From Paraspadella gotoi (lineage: Eukaryota; Chaetognatha), in the NCBI GenBank assembly GCA_051294375.1, contig CM119269.1, forward strand, positions 1,814,537 through 1,878,536: DNA of 64,000 nucleotides, in the 5' to 3' direction. Shown in pieces: positions 11,316 through 22,572 of this stretch (position 1 is the stretch's first letter; every line of letters begins with the position of its first letter). The notes under the pieces were generated by a model. That model was given only the letters and a program-made list of their open reading frames with translations, was not told the DNA's origin and did not search any database. The translations under genes and the position numbers were made by a program.

Positions 11316-13622
11316 TTAAGCGTGCAAAAGTATCAACAAAGCCGGTAAAATGAAAAATATCAAAGCGGATTCATTAGCAAAATCGGTGACTTCTCTATCG
11401 GCCCACTCGGTAAAGTTGGAAAGAATTTCGTTATAAAACCACGACACGTAACGACGATAATTTGGACACGATTTAGAAGGAGAGTCTCCGAGATAAGATT
11501 GAAATAATGAGCAACACATTAAAGCTTTCTCAAAATTTTCAAGGTGAACGCGAAAACGTTCCTTCTGAATCGACCAAACATTCCAATTCTGGCGAATCTT
11601 TGTTACGGATTTAATTTCGCGACCGCATCCATCGAGCATAAAGTAAAGCGTCGCGTAAAATGAAGAAAAAATCGTAATTAAAATGATTTTTTTGAAAAAC
11701 TCGCATTTTTCGTCTTTGACTTTAACTGCGAAAAGAGAATTGAAAAAGGGAAAAAACGTGAGACAAACTAAGAAAAAAAAATTTTCACTGAAAATGTGAT
11801 AAAGAAACATTTGCTTTTCGAGGTCGACGATAGAAATCCACGGAACTTTTACGGGTCGAAAATTGATACAATCTCGAATGGATGTCAAAGCGTCCGAATA
11901 TTTTTTATCGTCGAAAAGTCGAACTTTAAAAAAGATTAAGTAATTAACGAAGCAAGAAAAAAGCAAAGATGAAAGAATGTGGGCACCATGAAGTATTTTG
12001 CTGTCCGCTCTTGAAACAAATTTTTTCGCGATCAGTAGAATACATGAAAATATGACTAAGGGACAAAAATTAGCGATGAGGACATCATCCCAAAAAGATT
12101 TTTCTTGTTTTATCGATATTTGTAGTTGCGCTGATTTGCTTTTTTCGTAAAGGACCAAACCTTCCCAAAATATAAAAAAACAAGCCGACTCGATGACTAA
12201 AATTAGGCCGAAAAATTTTTTGTAGGATCTCAGCAGGAGAATTGAATCCAATATTAGAATGATCGGTTCTAACAAAAAAAACATGTATATAAATTTTTCT
12301 TCTGAAAAAAATAACGCTGCGTTCCCAAGAAACATCATCATAAACGTTTTAGTTGTGAAAATTGGTCGGGATCTTGGAACAAACAAAGCTTCAAAATGAT
12401 TTGATAAAGCATTTTCCCACTTTGCTGGATTTTCGTTTTTTTTAACGACCACCCGAAATATTTTCGTCTCATTTCCCAATTTAAAATTCTCAATGTCCAG
12501 CTTTATGAACGAACGATAGGCGTTGTTCCAATTAGCAAAAACCCACTGCATCGGGCTCAGCGCGACTGATTCCATATTTCCTTTGTGCAGTTTGAAATTA
12601 AACCCGAGAGAAATAATGGCCAGAGTGAAACAGATTTGGGTAAGTCTCTGAACTGAGTCGTTACCGATGTTTAGACATGAGCGGTTGTCAAAGAAATTCC
12701 AATTCCGCTTGATTGACTTGAAAAAATATACGAGTTCGGACAAAGTGAAGACTCGTGCTACTAAAAAAGGCGCGAGAACGAGAAAGAAAAACGAGTATTC
12801 CACGCTTTGGAAAAAGATGAGAAAGACGCCCAGCCCGAGACCGAGAGAGGTTTGCGCGCATCCCACGACGCAGCTCGCTTTCTTCACCAAATCGTTCCCT
12901 TCAAAATTTATCTTAGAGTTTCGAAGGTTGAACACGACGCCGATCAAAGTCGTGGAGGACAAAGCGATCGAGAGGAGGCTGTTGTAATTCAGCATTCTCC
13001 AACTGCAAAGCAGCGCATTTTCTCCCCCTTCCGCTTTACACCAACAAATCACGTCGGTTTGAGTGAGGCTTTTGTTGCTTTCGTGATAGTGATACATCGT
13101 TCCGTTCAATTTTCTTGTGAATAAGTCGCGTTCGAGGTAAGCATTCAAATCTGGCAAGCATTGGTCGTCGTTCGGAAAGACCAATGAGAAAATAGTCGAT
13201 GCCGTTTGAAGCAACAATTGCAAAAACGACTCGAGGAAAGCTTGAATTATGTTCAAATTGAACAAATGATTTTCTTTGAATTCAAAAACGAGCGGATCAA
13301 CGATCTCACTCATCAAATAAAAATCGAGTGATAGAGGAATGGTCGACAAACCAAAAGCGTGAAGAAGCACGGTGAACGTTTTTCGCCACGACGTTCCCCA
13401 GATGCGGGCAAAATGGTCCCTATGCTTGACAATTACGCCCAGACCGTATGTCATCGAGACGACGCTATGAGCCAGGAACACGGCCAAAAGTAAACGGCCC
13501 AATAGTCTGGTCATGTGATGATTTGACGAAAGGTGATCGGCGACTGCCTTGGCGTCCGTGGCCAAATCGGCCGTCGCAAGAATAGTCAGGATTAAAAGTT
13601 CCATCTTCTTGCAGGTCTCCAT
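11316..13622 (-). CDS. Polytopic membrane protein resembling the XK-related (XKR) family
   Basis: An uninterrupted 768-codon frame, by far the longest uninterrupted non-repetitive ORF in the window. It starts at an ATG with a fair context (ACAAATGG) and ends at a stop after a hydrophobic tail (ILPALLILLHA). I count about 12-14 hydrophobic segments (near residues 7-30, 40-66, 83-103, 122-150, 213-233, 259-302, then a second set after about 410). A cysteine-rich loop lies at about 155-210 (CWCKAEGGENALLC). The segment QAFLESFLQLLLQTAS (about 127-142) matches the ESLPQL-like signature of XK/XKR lipid scramblases, and the early ATADLATDAK fits the charged first membrane helix of that family. XKR proteins usually have 350-700 residues, so this one is long and may contain a second, diverged half. 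It appears intronless in an intron-rich locus. The family assignment is from motif memory, not alignment; a chemoreceptor-like or unknown multipass family is the alternative. Confidence 0.6.
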   Translation of the reverse strand: METCKKMELLILTILATADLATDAKAVADHLSSNHHMTRLLGRLLLAVFLAHSVVSMTYGLGVIVKHRDHFARIWGTSWRKTFTVLLHAFGLSTIPLSLDFYLMSEIVDPLVFEFKENHLFNLNIIQAFLESFLQLLLQTASTIFSLVFPNDDQCLPDLNAYLERDLFTRKLNGTMYHYHESNKSLTQTDVICWCKAEGGENALLCSWRMLNYNSLLSIALSSTTLIGVVFNLRNSKINFEGNDLVKKASCVVGCAQTSLGLGLGVFLIFFQSVEYSFFFLVLAPFLVARVFTLSELVYFFKSIKRNWNFFDNRSCLNIGNDSVQRLTQICFTLAIISLGFNFKLHKGNMESVALSPMQWVFANWNNAYRSFIKLDIENFKLGNETKIFRVVVKKNENPAKWENALSNHFEALFVPRSRPIFTTKTFMMMFLGNAALFFSEEKFIYMFFLLEPIILILDSILLLRSYKKFFGLILVIESACFFIFWEGLVLYEKSKSAQLQISIKQEKSFWDDVLIANFCPLVIFSCILLIAKKFVSRADSKILHGAHILSSLLFSCFVNYLIFFKVRLFDDKKYSDALTSIRDCINFRPVKVPWISIVDLEKQMFLYHIFSENFFFLVCLTFFPFFNSLFAVKVKDEKCEFFKKIILITIFSSFYATLYFMLDGCGREIKSVTKIRQNWNVWSIQKERFRVHLENFEKALMCCSLFQSYLGDSPSKSCPNYRRYVSWFYNEILSNFTEWADREVTDFANESALIFFILPALLILLHA

Positions 13623-14350
13623 TTGTTTTAAAAAAAGATTATATTCTTTACTTCATATATACCTTTAAATTTACTAGTTATTAAATAAAATATTTGTTAG
13701 TTTGATCTAATTTATTTATTCGTACAAAAACTTTTTTTATTTAATTTATTACATTATTGATCCGGACTTATCTTGAGATTAGAATCCAATAAAAAAAATT
13801 TGGGTTTTGTTTTGTTTTGGCTAATTTGGGTTTTGTTTTGTTTTGGCTAATTTTCTCGCCTTCGTCAACACAAAATGAGTCGTGAAAAAATTTAACAGAT
13901 TTGGTATTGAGAGAAAAACATGTATTCACAACTTATTTTGCGCTGAGGAAGGCTAATAAATTGTACAATTTTTTTTTTGAAAATAAAAATTAATTCGTTC
14001 TCTGAAAAAAAAAAACAAAACAAAACAATTTTTTTTATATTTGAATATATTGAAACAAAGTCGTTTGAAACTACGGAATCTTGGGTATAATTGATAATTT
14101 GATAAGTTTTAAAGACTTGCTATGTTTCGGTTAGATCTTTGCTCCACTGTGCGTATTTATTTGGTGTGTCAGATGAAAAACGTCATTATATTTGTATCAT
14201 CCGACTGATTGTTTTCGTTTATTAGCTTTGTAATAACGACGATTATCGATTTTTTTTCTTCCCTTTATTATTAATATTCCATCATATCTAAAACGAAAAA
14301 AAAATAAAAAAGCTTATGATAATTCCTCTACAGTCGAGGGACATCTCTTT
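13623..14350. other. Upstream flank of the minus-strand membrane protein gene
   Basis: AT-rich, with a 29-bp direct repeat (TTTGGGTTTTGTTTTGTTTTGGCTAA) at about 13800-13852. Promoter elements for the minus-strand gene would lie here, but none is distinctive. Confidence 0.5.
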
Positions 14351-14384
14351 ATCTTGACAATACCAACAGACAAAAATATAATCA

Positions 14385-14550
14385 AGTATTTTAATCGACA
14401 ACAAAAATTTAATCTAAGCTATTTTAATCAACAACAAAAATCTAATCTAGTATTTTAATCGACAACAAAAATTTAATAAAATCTATTTTAATCAACAACA
14501 AAATTTAATCTAATCTATTTTAATAAACAACAAAAATTTAATCTAATCTA
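14385..14550. repeat. AT-rich minisatellite, about 32-bp unit, 5-6 copies
   Basis: Degenerate units of the form TATTTTAATCAACAACAAAAATTTAATCTAATC, with variant CGACAACA copies. Confidence 0.85.
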
Positions 14551-14630
14551 GGGAAGTGGTTAGGGTTAGGGAAGTGGTTCGCGTGTGATGGGGTTAAGGT
14601 TAGGGTTAGGGAAGTGGTTCGCGCTTGATG
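14551..14630 (+). repeat. Interstitial TTAGGG-containing repeat
   Basis: Two approximate units of GGTTAGGGTTAGGGAAGTGG followed by TTCGCG and TTGATG/GTGATG. The TTAGGG hexamer is the telomere motif of most metazoans other than insects and many other arthropods, but there are only two or three hexamers per unit. Confidence 0.6.
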
Positions 14631-14644
14631 TCGCTGCTTACCGC

Positions 14645-14693
14645 TAAATGGTCGCGTGCAGATCCGACATTGTTTGCTCAAACTTGTTTATTA
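14645..14693 (-). mobile_element. Fragment of the 'CAAACAATG' interspersed repeat
   Basis: The minus strand reads AAACAAGTTTGAGCAAACAATG, then TCGGATCTGC and further sequence up to GGTAAGCAGC, matching the 5' ends of the copies at 10138 and 54790. Confidence 0.65.
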
Positions 14694-14712
14694 CAAAAAA
14701 TGGCATGTTAGT

Positions 14713-14746
14713 GTTTCGACTATATTTGGGAAGGAGTTATCATCAG
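14713..14746 (-). ncRNA. Degenerate hammerhead-like motif (relic)
   Basis: The minus strand reads CTGATGA, a 22-nt stem II region with only a short ACT/AGT pairing, then CGAAAC. This has the order of a hammerhead core, but stems II and III are poor and no cleavable UH site follows properly. It is probably a decayed Penelope-type or other retroelement relic. Confidence 0.25.
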
Positions 14747-14749
14747 CGC

Positions 14750-16870
14750 TTGAAGAAGAAGACTCGAAAGATAAAAATAATAATAAAAGTAATAAACGAT
14801 AATGCCGACAGAATCCGATCTGCCTAGAAATAATTAGGGATGACGTAAGTCTCAGATATTAATTTTCTCAGCAGCAACTGACTTGGTAATGTTTTTTGAG
14901 CGTAAACCAAATAGATAGTTGTGGCGGTATAACCACACCTCCGATATGATAAATCTTGCATCGCAAAAGAAAATCAGAGCAGCGCAACACTTTGAACTTA
15001 CCAGTTTAAAGAAAAAAGAACGGATAATATTCATAAAATGTTTAATATCAAGTTTATAAAAATGTGTTTTACTCTCCGTCGCCTAAAGAGAAACAGAGAT
15101 AAAAATTTCAGGAGATTACATTCATTTCAGTTTTATTGTTTGCCTCCCGCGATTATCAAGCGTGTGCTCTAGTATTTCCTCTCTCTCTCTCTCTTGCTTT
15201 CTTAATCACGTTCTATCCGAGTTTTGTTTTCCGCGTGAATCTCATTCACCACAAAAGTCACGTGACACGAATCTGGGTCAGTTTTGTTTTCCTCCTGAAA
15301 AAAAGGTTGGGCGAAGGAACGAGTGAATCAGCGGAAGTGGGAAAGGGCAGAAAAGGTAGGGACTGATAAAGAAGAAAAAGAAGGGGAGAAAAGGTAGGGA
15401 CTGATATTGATAAAGAAGAAAAATAAGGGGAGAAAAGGTAGGGACTGATAAAGAATAAAAAGAAGGGGAGAAAAGGTAGGGACTGATAAAGAAGAAAAAG
15501 AAGGGGAAAAAAAATGAAAGCATTGACCAATGCGGAGAAGGGGAGAAAAACAGAAGGGCTAGAAAAAAATAGTAGAATAGGTTGAATAGTCGAAGAAGCA
15601 AGGGTAAGAGAAAGAAAAAGAGATTAAATGCACAAGGATAAGTGTGAAATATTGCCTCGCGCTGGGTCAATCTGTACTGACCTAAGCTGACCTTATCTTT
15701 TCACCGTCTAGTTGCTTTCGTGCGGCTTCTTTTAGCCTAAAATTCGCGCAGAATCAAGTAAGGTATTCACATCGGCCGTCGGGAACTTAGTTTTCACAGG
15801 TTCCACAGATTAATACAAATTTAACCACAAAAACCACTACAATTTCTTGATTTGTGTGTCTCCAAATAAACGTTTTTCAGAATTTATTCGGCATTTATTG
15901 CTGCTTTCAAGATTTAGTGAGCTACAGGAATCTTGGTCTACCGACGTTAAAACGGACGGCTGACGTCTAGATCGCTTGACCGTGGGCGTAGAAAACAAAT
16001 ATTTTCTACAATAAGATTAAGAGAAGCAAATTACCAAAAAAAGAGAAATTTAAAGGACGAGTTAAGAGTTAAGAGTAAAAAAATTAGTTTTAAAAGGAAG
16101 AGAGAATCGGGCGGAAGGGGGGGGGGATAATGTTATGCCAAAAATGGCGGAGAGACGCGTGGTCGTTTCTGGATGCGATAAAATCTGGATTATGATCAAT
16201 TCGTTTCCCACTCACGCCGAATGGCTTTCCCCGTTGTTGCTGTTGTGGTCGTCGTCGTCGTCGTCGTCGTCGTCGTCTGTTTCGTTATTATATTTGTTTC
16301 TATGTTGTTGGGACTCGAATCTCGATGAGAGAGAAAAAGAGGAAAATGAAGAAGGAATAAAATGGAAGAGGAAAACATCGCTCGGGTTCGTGATCGTAAA
16401 AAAAAATTAGTCGTTGATTCCGTACGATATATTTTATCGGAATTAGTTAAATATTTTCCCCACATTCAAAATGAGAAATAATTTTTTTTTAATACAAATA
16501 AATTCCCCCCGTCGTTTGGATTAAAGTTTAATTTTCGTTTATTAGTGAATTTACGACGCTTCATACGCGTCCTTTTGTGAAATGTTCGTGACGTCTCTCA
16601 GCGTGGGACTTTAAAACTGAGGGGGGGGGGATGATCATGATGACGGGTCGGAGTCGGTCGAGCTGCTTCATCCTCATCATCTTTAATATTATTCTCTTTG
16701 ATTTCTCTCAACCATCGCACATCCCTCCAGTCAATTTTCCCACCCTCTTGAAAAAAGAGAGAAATTAATTGCAATTCTATTGAAACCTGTCAGTAGCACA
16801 AGTTGTTTTTTTTTTAAATTGTATTGTAAAGGATCATCGTTCGTTGAGAATCTGTCAACGAGGCGGCTGA
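14750..16870. other. Spacer with G/A-rich minisatellite
   Basis: Contains four copies of a 38-44-bp unit (GGGGAGAAAAGGTAGGGACTGATAAAGAA type) at about 15343-15510, and a (CGT)n tract at 16250-16278. The plus frame 16135-16410 and minus frame 16196-16465 run through that tract and are not supported as genes. Confidence 0.6.
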
Positions 16871-16873
16871 TGT

Positions 16874-17088
16874 CACAACAAAAGTGAGATATGCGGCGTC
16901 TGTGATTGACAACAAAAGTGAGATATGCGGCGTCTGTGATTGACAACAAAAGTGAGATATGCGGCGTCTGTGATTGACAACAAAAGTGAGATATGCGGCG
17001 TCTGTGATTGACAACAAAAGTGAGATATGCGGCGTCTGTGATTGACAACAAAAGTGAGATATGCGGCGTCTGTGATTGACAACAAAGA
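16874..17088. repeat. 34-bp minisatellite, about 6 copies
   Basis: Near-perfect tandem units ACAACAAAAGTGAGATATGC plus GGCGTCTGTGATTG. Because 34 is not a multiple of three, all minus frames remain open through it and give false repetitive proteins. Confidence 0.95.
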
Positions 17089-17130
17089 AACAACTCTCGA
17101 TCCCACGACGAACGTTGAGCGCGACGAGGA

Positions 17131-17315
17131 AAAAAAATATTATGATTTGTTGTTAGTTAAAAGACAATAAATCGAGATTATGGCTTCGATATTCATGAAA
17201 GGGGAAACTCTTGATTCTCTCTTTTTTTTGATAAGATACGAGTTGTTGCCTTCACCTCTACTTTCCTTTCCTGTCGATACGAGTCAATTTTCTCCATTTC
17301 ATTTTCTTTCTCTCT

Positions 17316-17386
<71 letters not shown>

Positions 17387-18112
17387 CTCTCTCTCTCTCT
17401 CTCTTCTTCTCTCTCTCCGCCCCCCCCGGCCTTGCCCTGCTTCCAAGTCACGCCCATCGGGGCCAAGGGCGCCATAAACTCAGAGAGACGCTGACCCTAA
17501 ATGGAGTCGTCGTCGTCGTCGTCCACACCGTCGCTGTCAACTTTGTCGTCGTTGTTGTCGTCGATGTCCCCTTTTTCTCTGTCGTTGTCAATGTCGTCGT
17601 GTCGTCGTCGTCGTCGTCGTCGTCCTGCTCTTTTTCCCGCCGTAAATAAAACGGTGATGGAACAAGAATAACAAAGAGAAAAACCTGAGTCGGTGACGTG
17701 AGATTCTGATGGAACCATAACGAGACCTAATTAAATAAGGAGAACTCAATTCCATTAGCTTTTTCCACCAAAAGTTTGAAGGAACCTAATTTACGTATTA
17801 TTTTAGCCAAGTCTTATCTGTTTGGCTTATCGCTCCCTCATCGAAGATTTATTTCTCTTTCAGGTCGACTTTTTCCCCAAACCTTTTTTCTATTTCATGA
17901 TGACCTTCTTCAAAACAATTCTTCCACAACCGCTAGTTATTTTTTTTCTTCTTTTTTTTAGTTCAAGTATAACCGAGTATAGTTGTGTATGGATTTTTAA
18001 ACTTATCGGGTATAAGAGTATGAGTCCGAGTATGAGTTTTTCTAAAAACCTTATAAACTTAAACATATAACATATAACATTAGGTACGGTGCAAATAGAA
18101 ATAAATTAAATA
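17131..18112 (+). repeat. Left arm of a large inverted repeat
   Basis: About 0.95 kb that is nearly the reverse complement of 19893-20808. Landmarks are TTAGTTAAAAGACAATAAATC (17153) against 20768-20790, the TCG-rich tract at 17500-17625 against 20385-20515, and CATATAACATTAGGTACGGTGC (18068) against 19912-19935. Differences are mainly small indels within CT and TCG tracts. Confidence 0.85.
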
Positions 18113-18154
18113 TGTAATGGTAATATATCAAAATTTCAACATTACGTAGTCATT

Positions 18155-18191
<37 letters not shown>

Positions 18192-18315
18192 NNNNNNNNN
18201 NNNNNNNNNNNNNNNNNNNNNNNNNNNNNNNNNNNNNNNNNNNNNNNNNNNNNNNNNNNNNNNNNNNNNNNNNNNNNNNNNNNNNNNNNNNNNNNNNNNN
18301 NNNNNNNNNNNNNNN
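18192..18315. other. Assembly gap within a CT tract
   Basis: An N run bounded on both sides by CT dinucleotides, so the gap is most likely more of the same microsatellite. Confidence 0.9.
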
Positions 18316-18573
18316 TCTCTCTCTCTGTCTCTTTCAATCTATCTCAGCAATTTATTAATGGCATACCCCTCGTTGAGTGACGTTGAAGCTGATGTGACGA
18401 CGTCGCCCGACTTGTTGACATTTCTAGTCGGCGTTGGCGTGATAGTGAGCGTTGACGCACCACAAAGGTGGCGGTGACGCGCCATGAATCGTTGGTGCGC
18501 CATGAAATGATGAAACGACGCCGTGAAACATGAGCGTGACGTAGAGATGACGGTTCGACACGGTTCATAGTTC

Positions 18574-18693
18574 AGAATGGAATCAGCTGCAGAATGGAAT
18601 CAGCTACAGAATGGAATCAGCTGCAGAATGGAATCAGCTGCAGAATGGAATCAGCTGCAGAATGGAATCAGCTGCAGAATGGAATCAGCTGCA
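18574..18693. repeat. 17-bp minisatellite, 7 copies
   Basis: Units CAGCTGCAGAATGGAAT repeated in tandem with a single G/A variant in the second copy. Each unit holds CAGCTG (an E-box) and CTGCAG. Confidence 0.95.
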
Positions 18694-18699
18694 GTAACG

Positions 18700-19490
18700 A
18701 TTCAGATGTGTCGATTGATTTTTAATGAATCTGACAAAACAAAGAATCGATCGAAATGCGAAACGAGAAATCAATGAGACTTATTTTTGTTTTGTTTTAT
18801 GTTTTTTTTGTTTTCTTCTCTGCTTGGTGTCTTTATAAAAAGCAATTTAAACCAAGAAAAAACTCTCTGTATCAAACCCTGTGAGTGTGAGGTTAAAGGA
18901 ATCAGACTCGGCGTCACGGACGCAGATGTGAATTTAAGACAGCGTTGGATCTTTATGGGATTATGTGATTTGCGTCACTTGACTCCACGGTTTTCATGAT
19001 TTTCCTTTGGTATTATTGTTTGTTTTAAAAATGTTTATGTTTATGTTTTCTTGTTTCCTGATTTCATTTTGCTTTCAACACCGATTTTGGCAGGAGATTA
19101 AGTCGTTAATGAAATTGATTTGGTCTTTACATGCCAATAATATGAAGAAAAATTTTTTTTTTTCTGGAGTTAAAGTTTCTTTTTAAATAAGCACTGATCT
19201 TCAGAGACTTCTGTGTCTCTCAAAGGTGCAGAACCTTTTTGAAAATTCATTCAAGGACCCAAAGTTTTTTTTTGGTTTCATTGAATGACCTTGACCTTTT
19301 CTGTAGCTACTGTAGCTCTAGCTCTAGGAGAGAGTGAAGGCCTCCGCTCATCGTAAAAGACTTTTTGCGAAAATGGAGAAAATGGAGAAAATGGAGAAAA
19401 TGGAGAAAATGGAGAAAGACCAAAATTTAAAAACTCATTTCAAATGAGTCATTTGTAAGCGGAAAGGAAACCGTGAGGAGAGATAAAATG
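18700..19490. other. Spacer between the inverted-repeat arms
   Basis: Single-copy sequence with five ATGGAGAAA-type 10-bp repeats at 19372-19420, then an N gap (19492-19735). The plus frame at 18787-18999 has no visible domain and no clear splice sites. Confidence 0.5.
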
Positions 19491-19892
19491 TNNNNNNNNN
19501 NNNNNNNNNNNNNNNNNNNNNNNNNNNNNNNNNNNNNNNNNNNNNNNNNNNNNNNNNNNNNNNNNNNNNNNNNNNNNNNNNNNNNNNNNNNNNNNNNNNN
19601 NNNNNNNNNNNNNNNNNNNNNNNNNNNNNNNNNNNNNNNNNNNNNNNNNNNNNNNNNNNNNNNNNNNNNNNNNNNNNNNNNNNNNNNNNNNNNNNNNNNN
19701 NNNNNNNNNNNNNNNNNNNNNNNNNNNNNNNNNNNCTTTGTGACTCTTAGAAATTTCAATCGAGTGAACGAGGTTTTCGTTGTATCTTCCAAATTCCATC
19801 TGGGATTTTCAATTTGTTTCGGTGTTGTCAAGACCTTCTCTTCTCACTCACCAATCTCGGGCGACAAGGACAAAAGGAGGAGGAGGATATTA

Positions 19893-20593
19893 CATTATTT
19901 AATTTATTTCTATTTGCACCGGTACTATATGTTATATGTTTATATGATTAAGTTTATAAGGTTTTTAGAAAAACTCATACTGGGACTCATACTCTTATAC
20001 CCGATAAGTTTAAAAATCCATACACAACTATACTCGGTTATACTTGAACTAAAAAAAGAAGAAAAAAAATAACTAGCGGTTGTGGAAGGAATTGTTTTTG
20101 AAGAAGGTCATCATGAAATAGAAAAGAAGGTTTGGGGAAAAAGTGTCGACCTGAAAAGAGAAATAAATCTTCGATGAGGGAAGCGATAAGCAAACGGATA
20201 AGACTTGTGCTAAAATAAGTACGTTTAGGTTCCTTCAAACTTTTGGTGGAAAAAGCTAATGGAATTGAGTTCTCCTTATTTAATTAGGTTCTCGTTAGTG
20301 TTCCATCAGAATCTCACGTCAACGACTCAGGTTTTCTCTTTGTTATTCTTGTTCCATCACCGTTTTATTTACGGCGGGAAAAGAGCAGGACGACGAACGA
20401 CGACGTACGACGACACGACGACATTGACAACGACAGAGAAAAAGGGGACATCGACGACAACAACGACGACAAAGTTGACAGCGACGGTGTGGCGACGACG
20501 ACGACGACTCCATTTAGGGTCAGCGTTCCTCTGAGTTTATGCGCCCTTGGCCCCGATGGGCGTGACTTGGAAGCAGGGCAGAGGCAGGGGGGG

Positions 20594-20633
<40 letters not shown>

Positions 20634-20808
20634 AGAGAAGAGAGATGAAATGGAGAAAATTGACTCGTATCGACAGGAAAGGAAAGTAGAGGTGAAGGCA
20701 ACAACTCGTCTTATCAAAAAAAGAGAGAATAAAGAGTTTCCTTTCATGAATATCGAAGCCATATCTCGATTTATTGTCTTTTAACTAACAAAAATCATAA
20801 TATTTTTC
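19893..20808 (-). repeat. Right arm of a large inverted repeat
   Basis: Reverse complement of 17131-18112, about 1.8 kb away. Frames in it mirror those of the left arm and are not genes. Confidence 0.85.
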
Positions 20809-20904
20809 TGCATCTTACTTTCCTTATTGACCTAGTTCTCCTAACTTATCGTCTTTTTCTTCGGCTGAATGATACGGCTCGCATATTCCCGAATTATAAA
20901 CAGC

Positions 20905-21360
20905 AACAAGCCAGAGAGAGAGAGTTATTGAAAACAAAGCATTAGACAACGAGACGAGAAGCAGCAGACGAGAGCGGTGTGCACCTTTTTTGTACGTCTA
21001 CGATAATAGGAAAATCGCTTTTCTCAAGTTTTTTCACAATCAACGACATGTATCTCTCTCGCTCTCTCTCAATCTCTCTCTCTCTCGTCTTTTTTTTTTT
21101 TCCTGCAATCAGTGGCTTGTCACTGTCNNNNNNNNNNNNNNNNNNNNNNNNNCAGCACGCCAGAGAGAGAGACGCTTATTGAAACACAACACAACAAGAC
21201 AACAGTACTGACGAGAAGCAGCAGACGAGAGACGGCTGCTGACCTTTTTCTGTACGTTCTCACGATACTACGGAAAAATCGCTCTTTCTCACAGGTTTTT
21301 TCCAACAAACGACATGATCTCTCGACTCTCTCTCAATCTCTCCTCTCTCGTGTTGTTTTG
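20905..21360 (+). repeat. Direct repeat flanking a small gap
   Basis: About 190 bp at 20905-21100 recurs at 21155-21360, either side of an N run (21128-21152). Shared blocks include GAGAAGCAGCAGACGAGAG and the ACGACATG...CTCTCTC segment. The second copy carries many one-base insertions relative to the first. A 60-bp stretch at 20812-20880 is also repeated inverted at 21379-21436. It looks like a gap closed with an uncorrected read. Confidence 0.7.
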
Positions 21361-21508
21361 TATCGCTTAATAATCAATGATCATTCAGCCGTAATAAAAA
21401 AAGACGATAAGTTAAGAGTAGTCAATAAGGAAATTAAATGAGAATAGGATTTCGATATTCGATTTGTATAAAAAATGAATTCTTATTCCCATACTTTTTC
21501 TTCTTCAG

Positions 21509-22499
21509 CGTCGGGAGACGATCTGACGCCGCCGACGCCGCCGACAACGAAAGACCCGCCGCCGACGCCCCCTCGATCCGGCGCCCACAACCGACGCCGC
21601 TTTCGTCGAAGCGCCGATTCATCCTCGAAAATCGGCGCCGATAAAATCCCTCGATTAAAATCGAACTTTTTCTCGATCCAAAAATCTTCTCTCAATTCCT
21701 CTGCTTTTTTCTCTTCTTGGTTCGACTCTTTTCCTCCTCTCTCCTCGTTCAACTCTTCACATCGATCTTACTCTCGTTCCTCCTTTTATCCTCATCCGCA
21801 TTTCCCTCCCGTTTCCTCCAATACTCCTTCCTCCTCTTCTTCTTCCTCCCCTTCTTCTTCCTCCCCTTCCCCTCTCTCCTTCACTCCCTCCACCGCTTCC
21901 GGTCCTTCCGACATCGATTCTCTTCCTCGACGTCCATCGACTTTTCGTCTCGAGGCGTCCACTGATTCCTCCGTCATTTCGTCGTCGTCGTCGTCGTTAT
22001 CTTCTTCTTCTTCGTCGTCCTCATTTTCTCCGTCTCCCTCCCAACCCTCTTTCTTTCCCCCTACGCCCTCTGTCGTGTCTCCCTCGAATCAAAGCCTTAC
22101 GAACGAAGAAACAATGAAATCAACGACGGAAACGACGACGACGACGACGACGACGATAACGATAACGACATCAGGGACGAATTGGACTCGCAGCGATTCC
22201 AAGGATCACGGCGCCGAAACGACACTCAATTCCGGCGACGTTTCCACGCCGGACGACGCCGTCGACGACGATGGCGCCAATGCGAGCGCGGTATTTCGAT
22301 CGCCACTCGGAAACGGGACAATAACAACTCCTTCTGATTGGTCAGCCTCTCTCTACCAATCGGAATCGAGCGAGACAATCGCGAACCAATCGGAATCGAG
22401 GAGATCGAACGTGAGGTTGTTTTTCGCCGAAGAATCTGGACCGAAGTTGGTGGACGTGGACGACGATTCGCCCTGGGACGAACCATTCGACTTTCAAAG
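21509..22499 (+). CDS. Large Ser/Thr/Pro-rich exon (mucin-like, secreted or surface protein)
   Basis: A 991-nt open stretch between a good acceptor (TTTTTCTTCTTCAG, ending 21508) and a possible donor (AAAG|GTGAGG). It enters with two bases of a split codon and leaves with two. It encodes about 330 residues: Pro/Thr-rich (TPPTPPTTKDPPPTPP), then Ser/Pro runs, a Thr run (TTETTTTTTTTITITTS), and a more complex C-terminal part with N-x-S/T sites (NGTI, NQSE) ending VRLFFAEESGPKL and SPWDEPFDFQ. Third positions are G/C-rich and the end is of mixed composition, which favours real coding. No folded domain is recognised. It probably lies N-terminal to the CRD exons downstream. An alternative ending is described in the findings. 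Confidence 0.55.
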
Positions 22500-22501
22500 G
22501 T

Positions 22502-22534
22502 GAGGATCACGAAGATGGTTTTAGTGATAACGAG

Positions 22535-22572
<38 letters not shown>

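Noticed and set aside
16731-17106. Repetitive minus-strand frames of about 120 aa with a repeated SITDAAYLTFVVNHRRR motif
   Set aside because: Produced by the 34-bp minisatellite, which keeps all three frames open; there is no other coding evidence.
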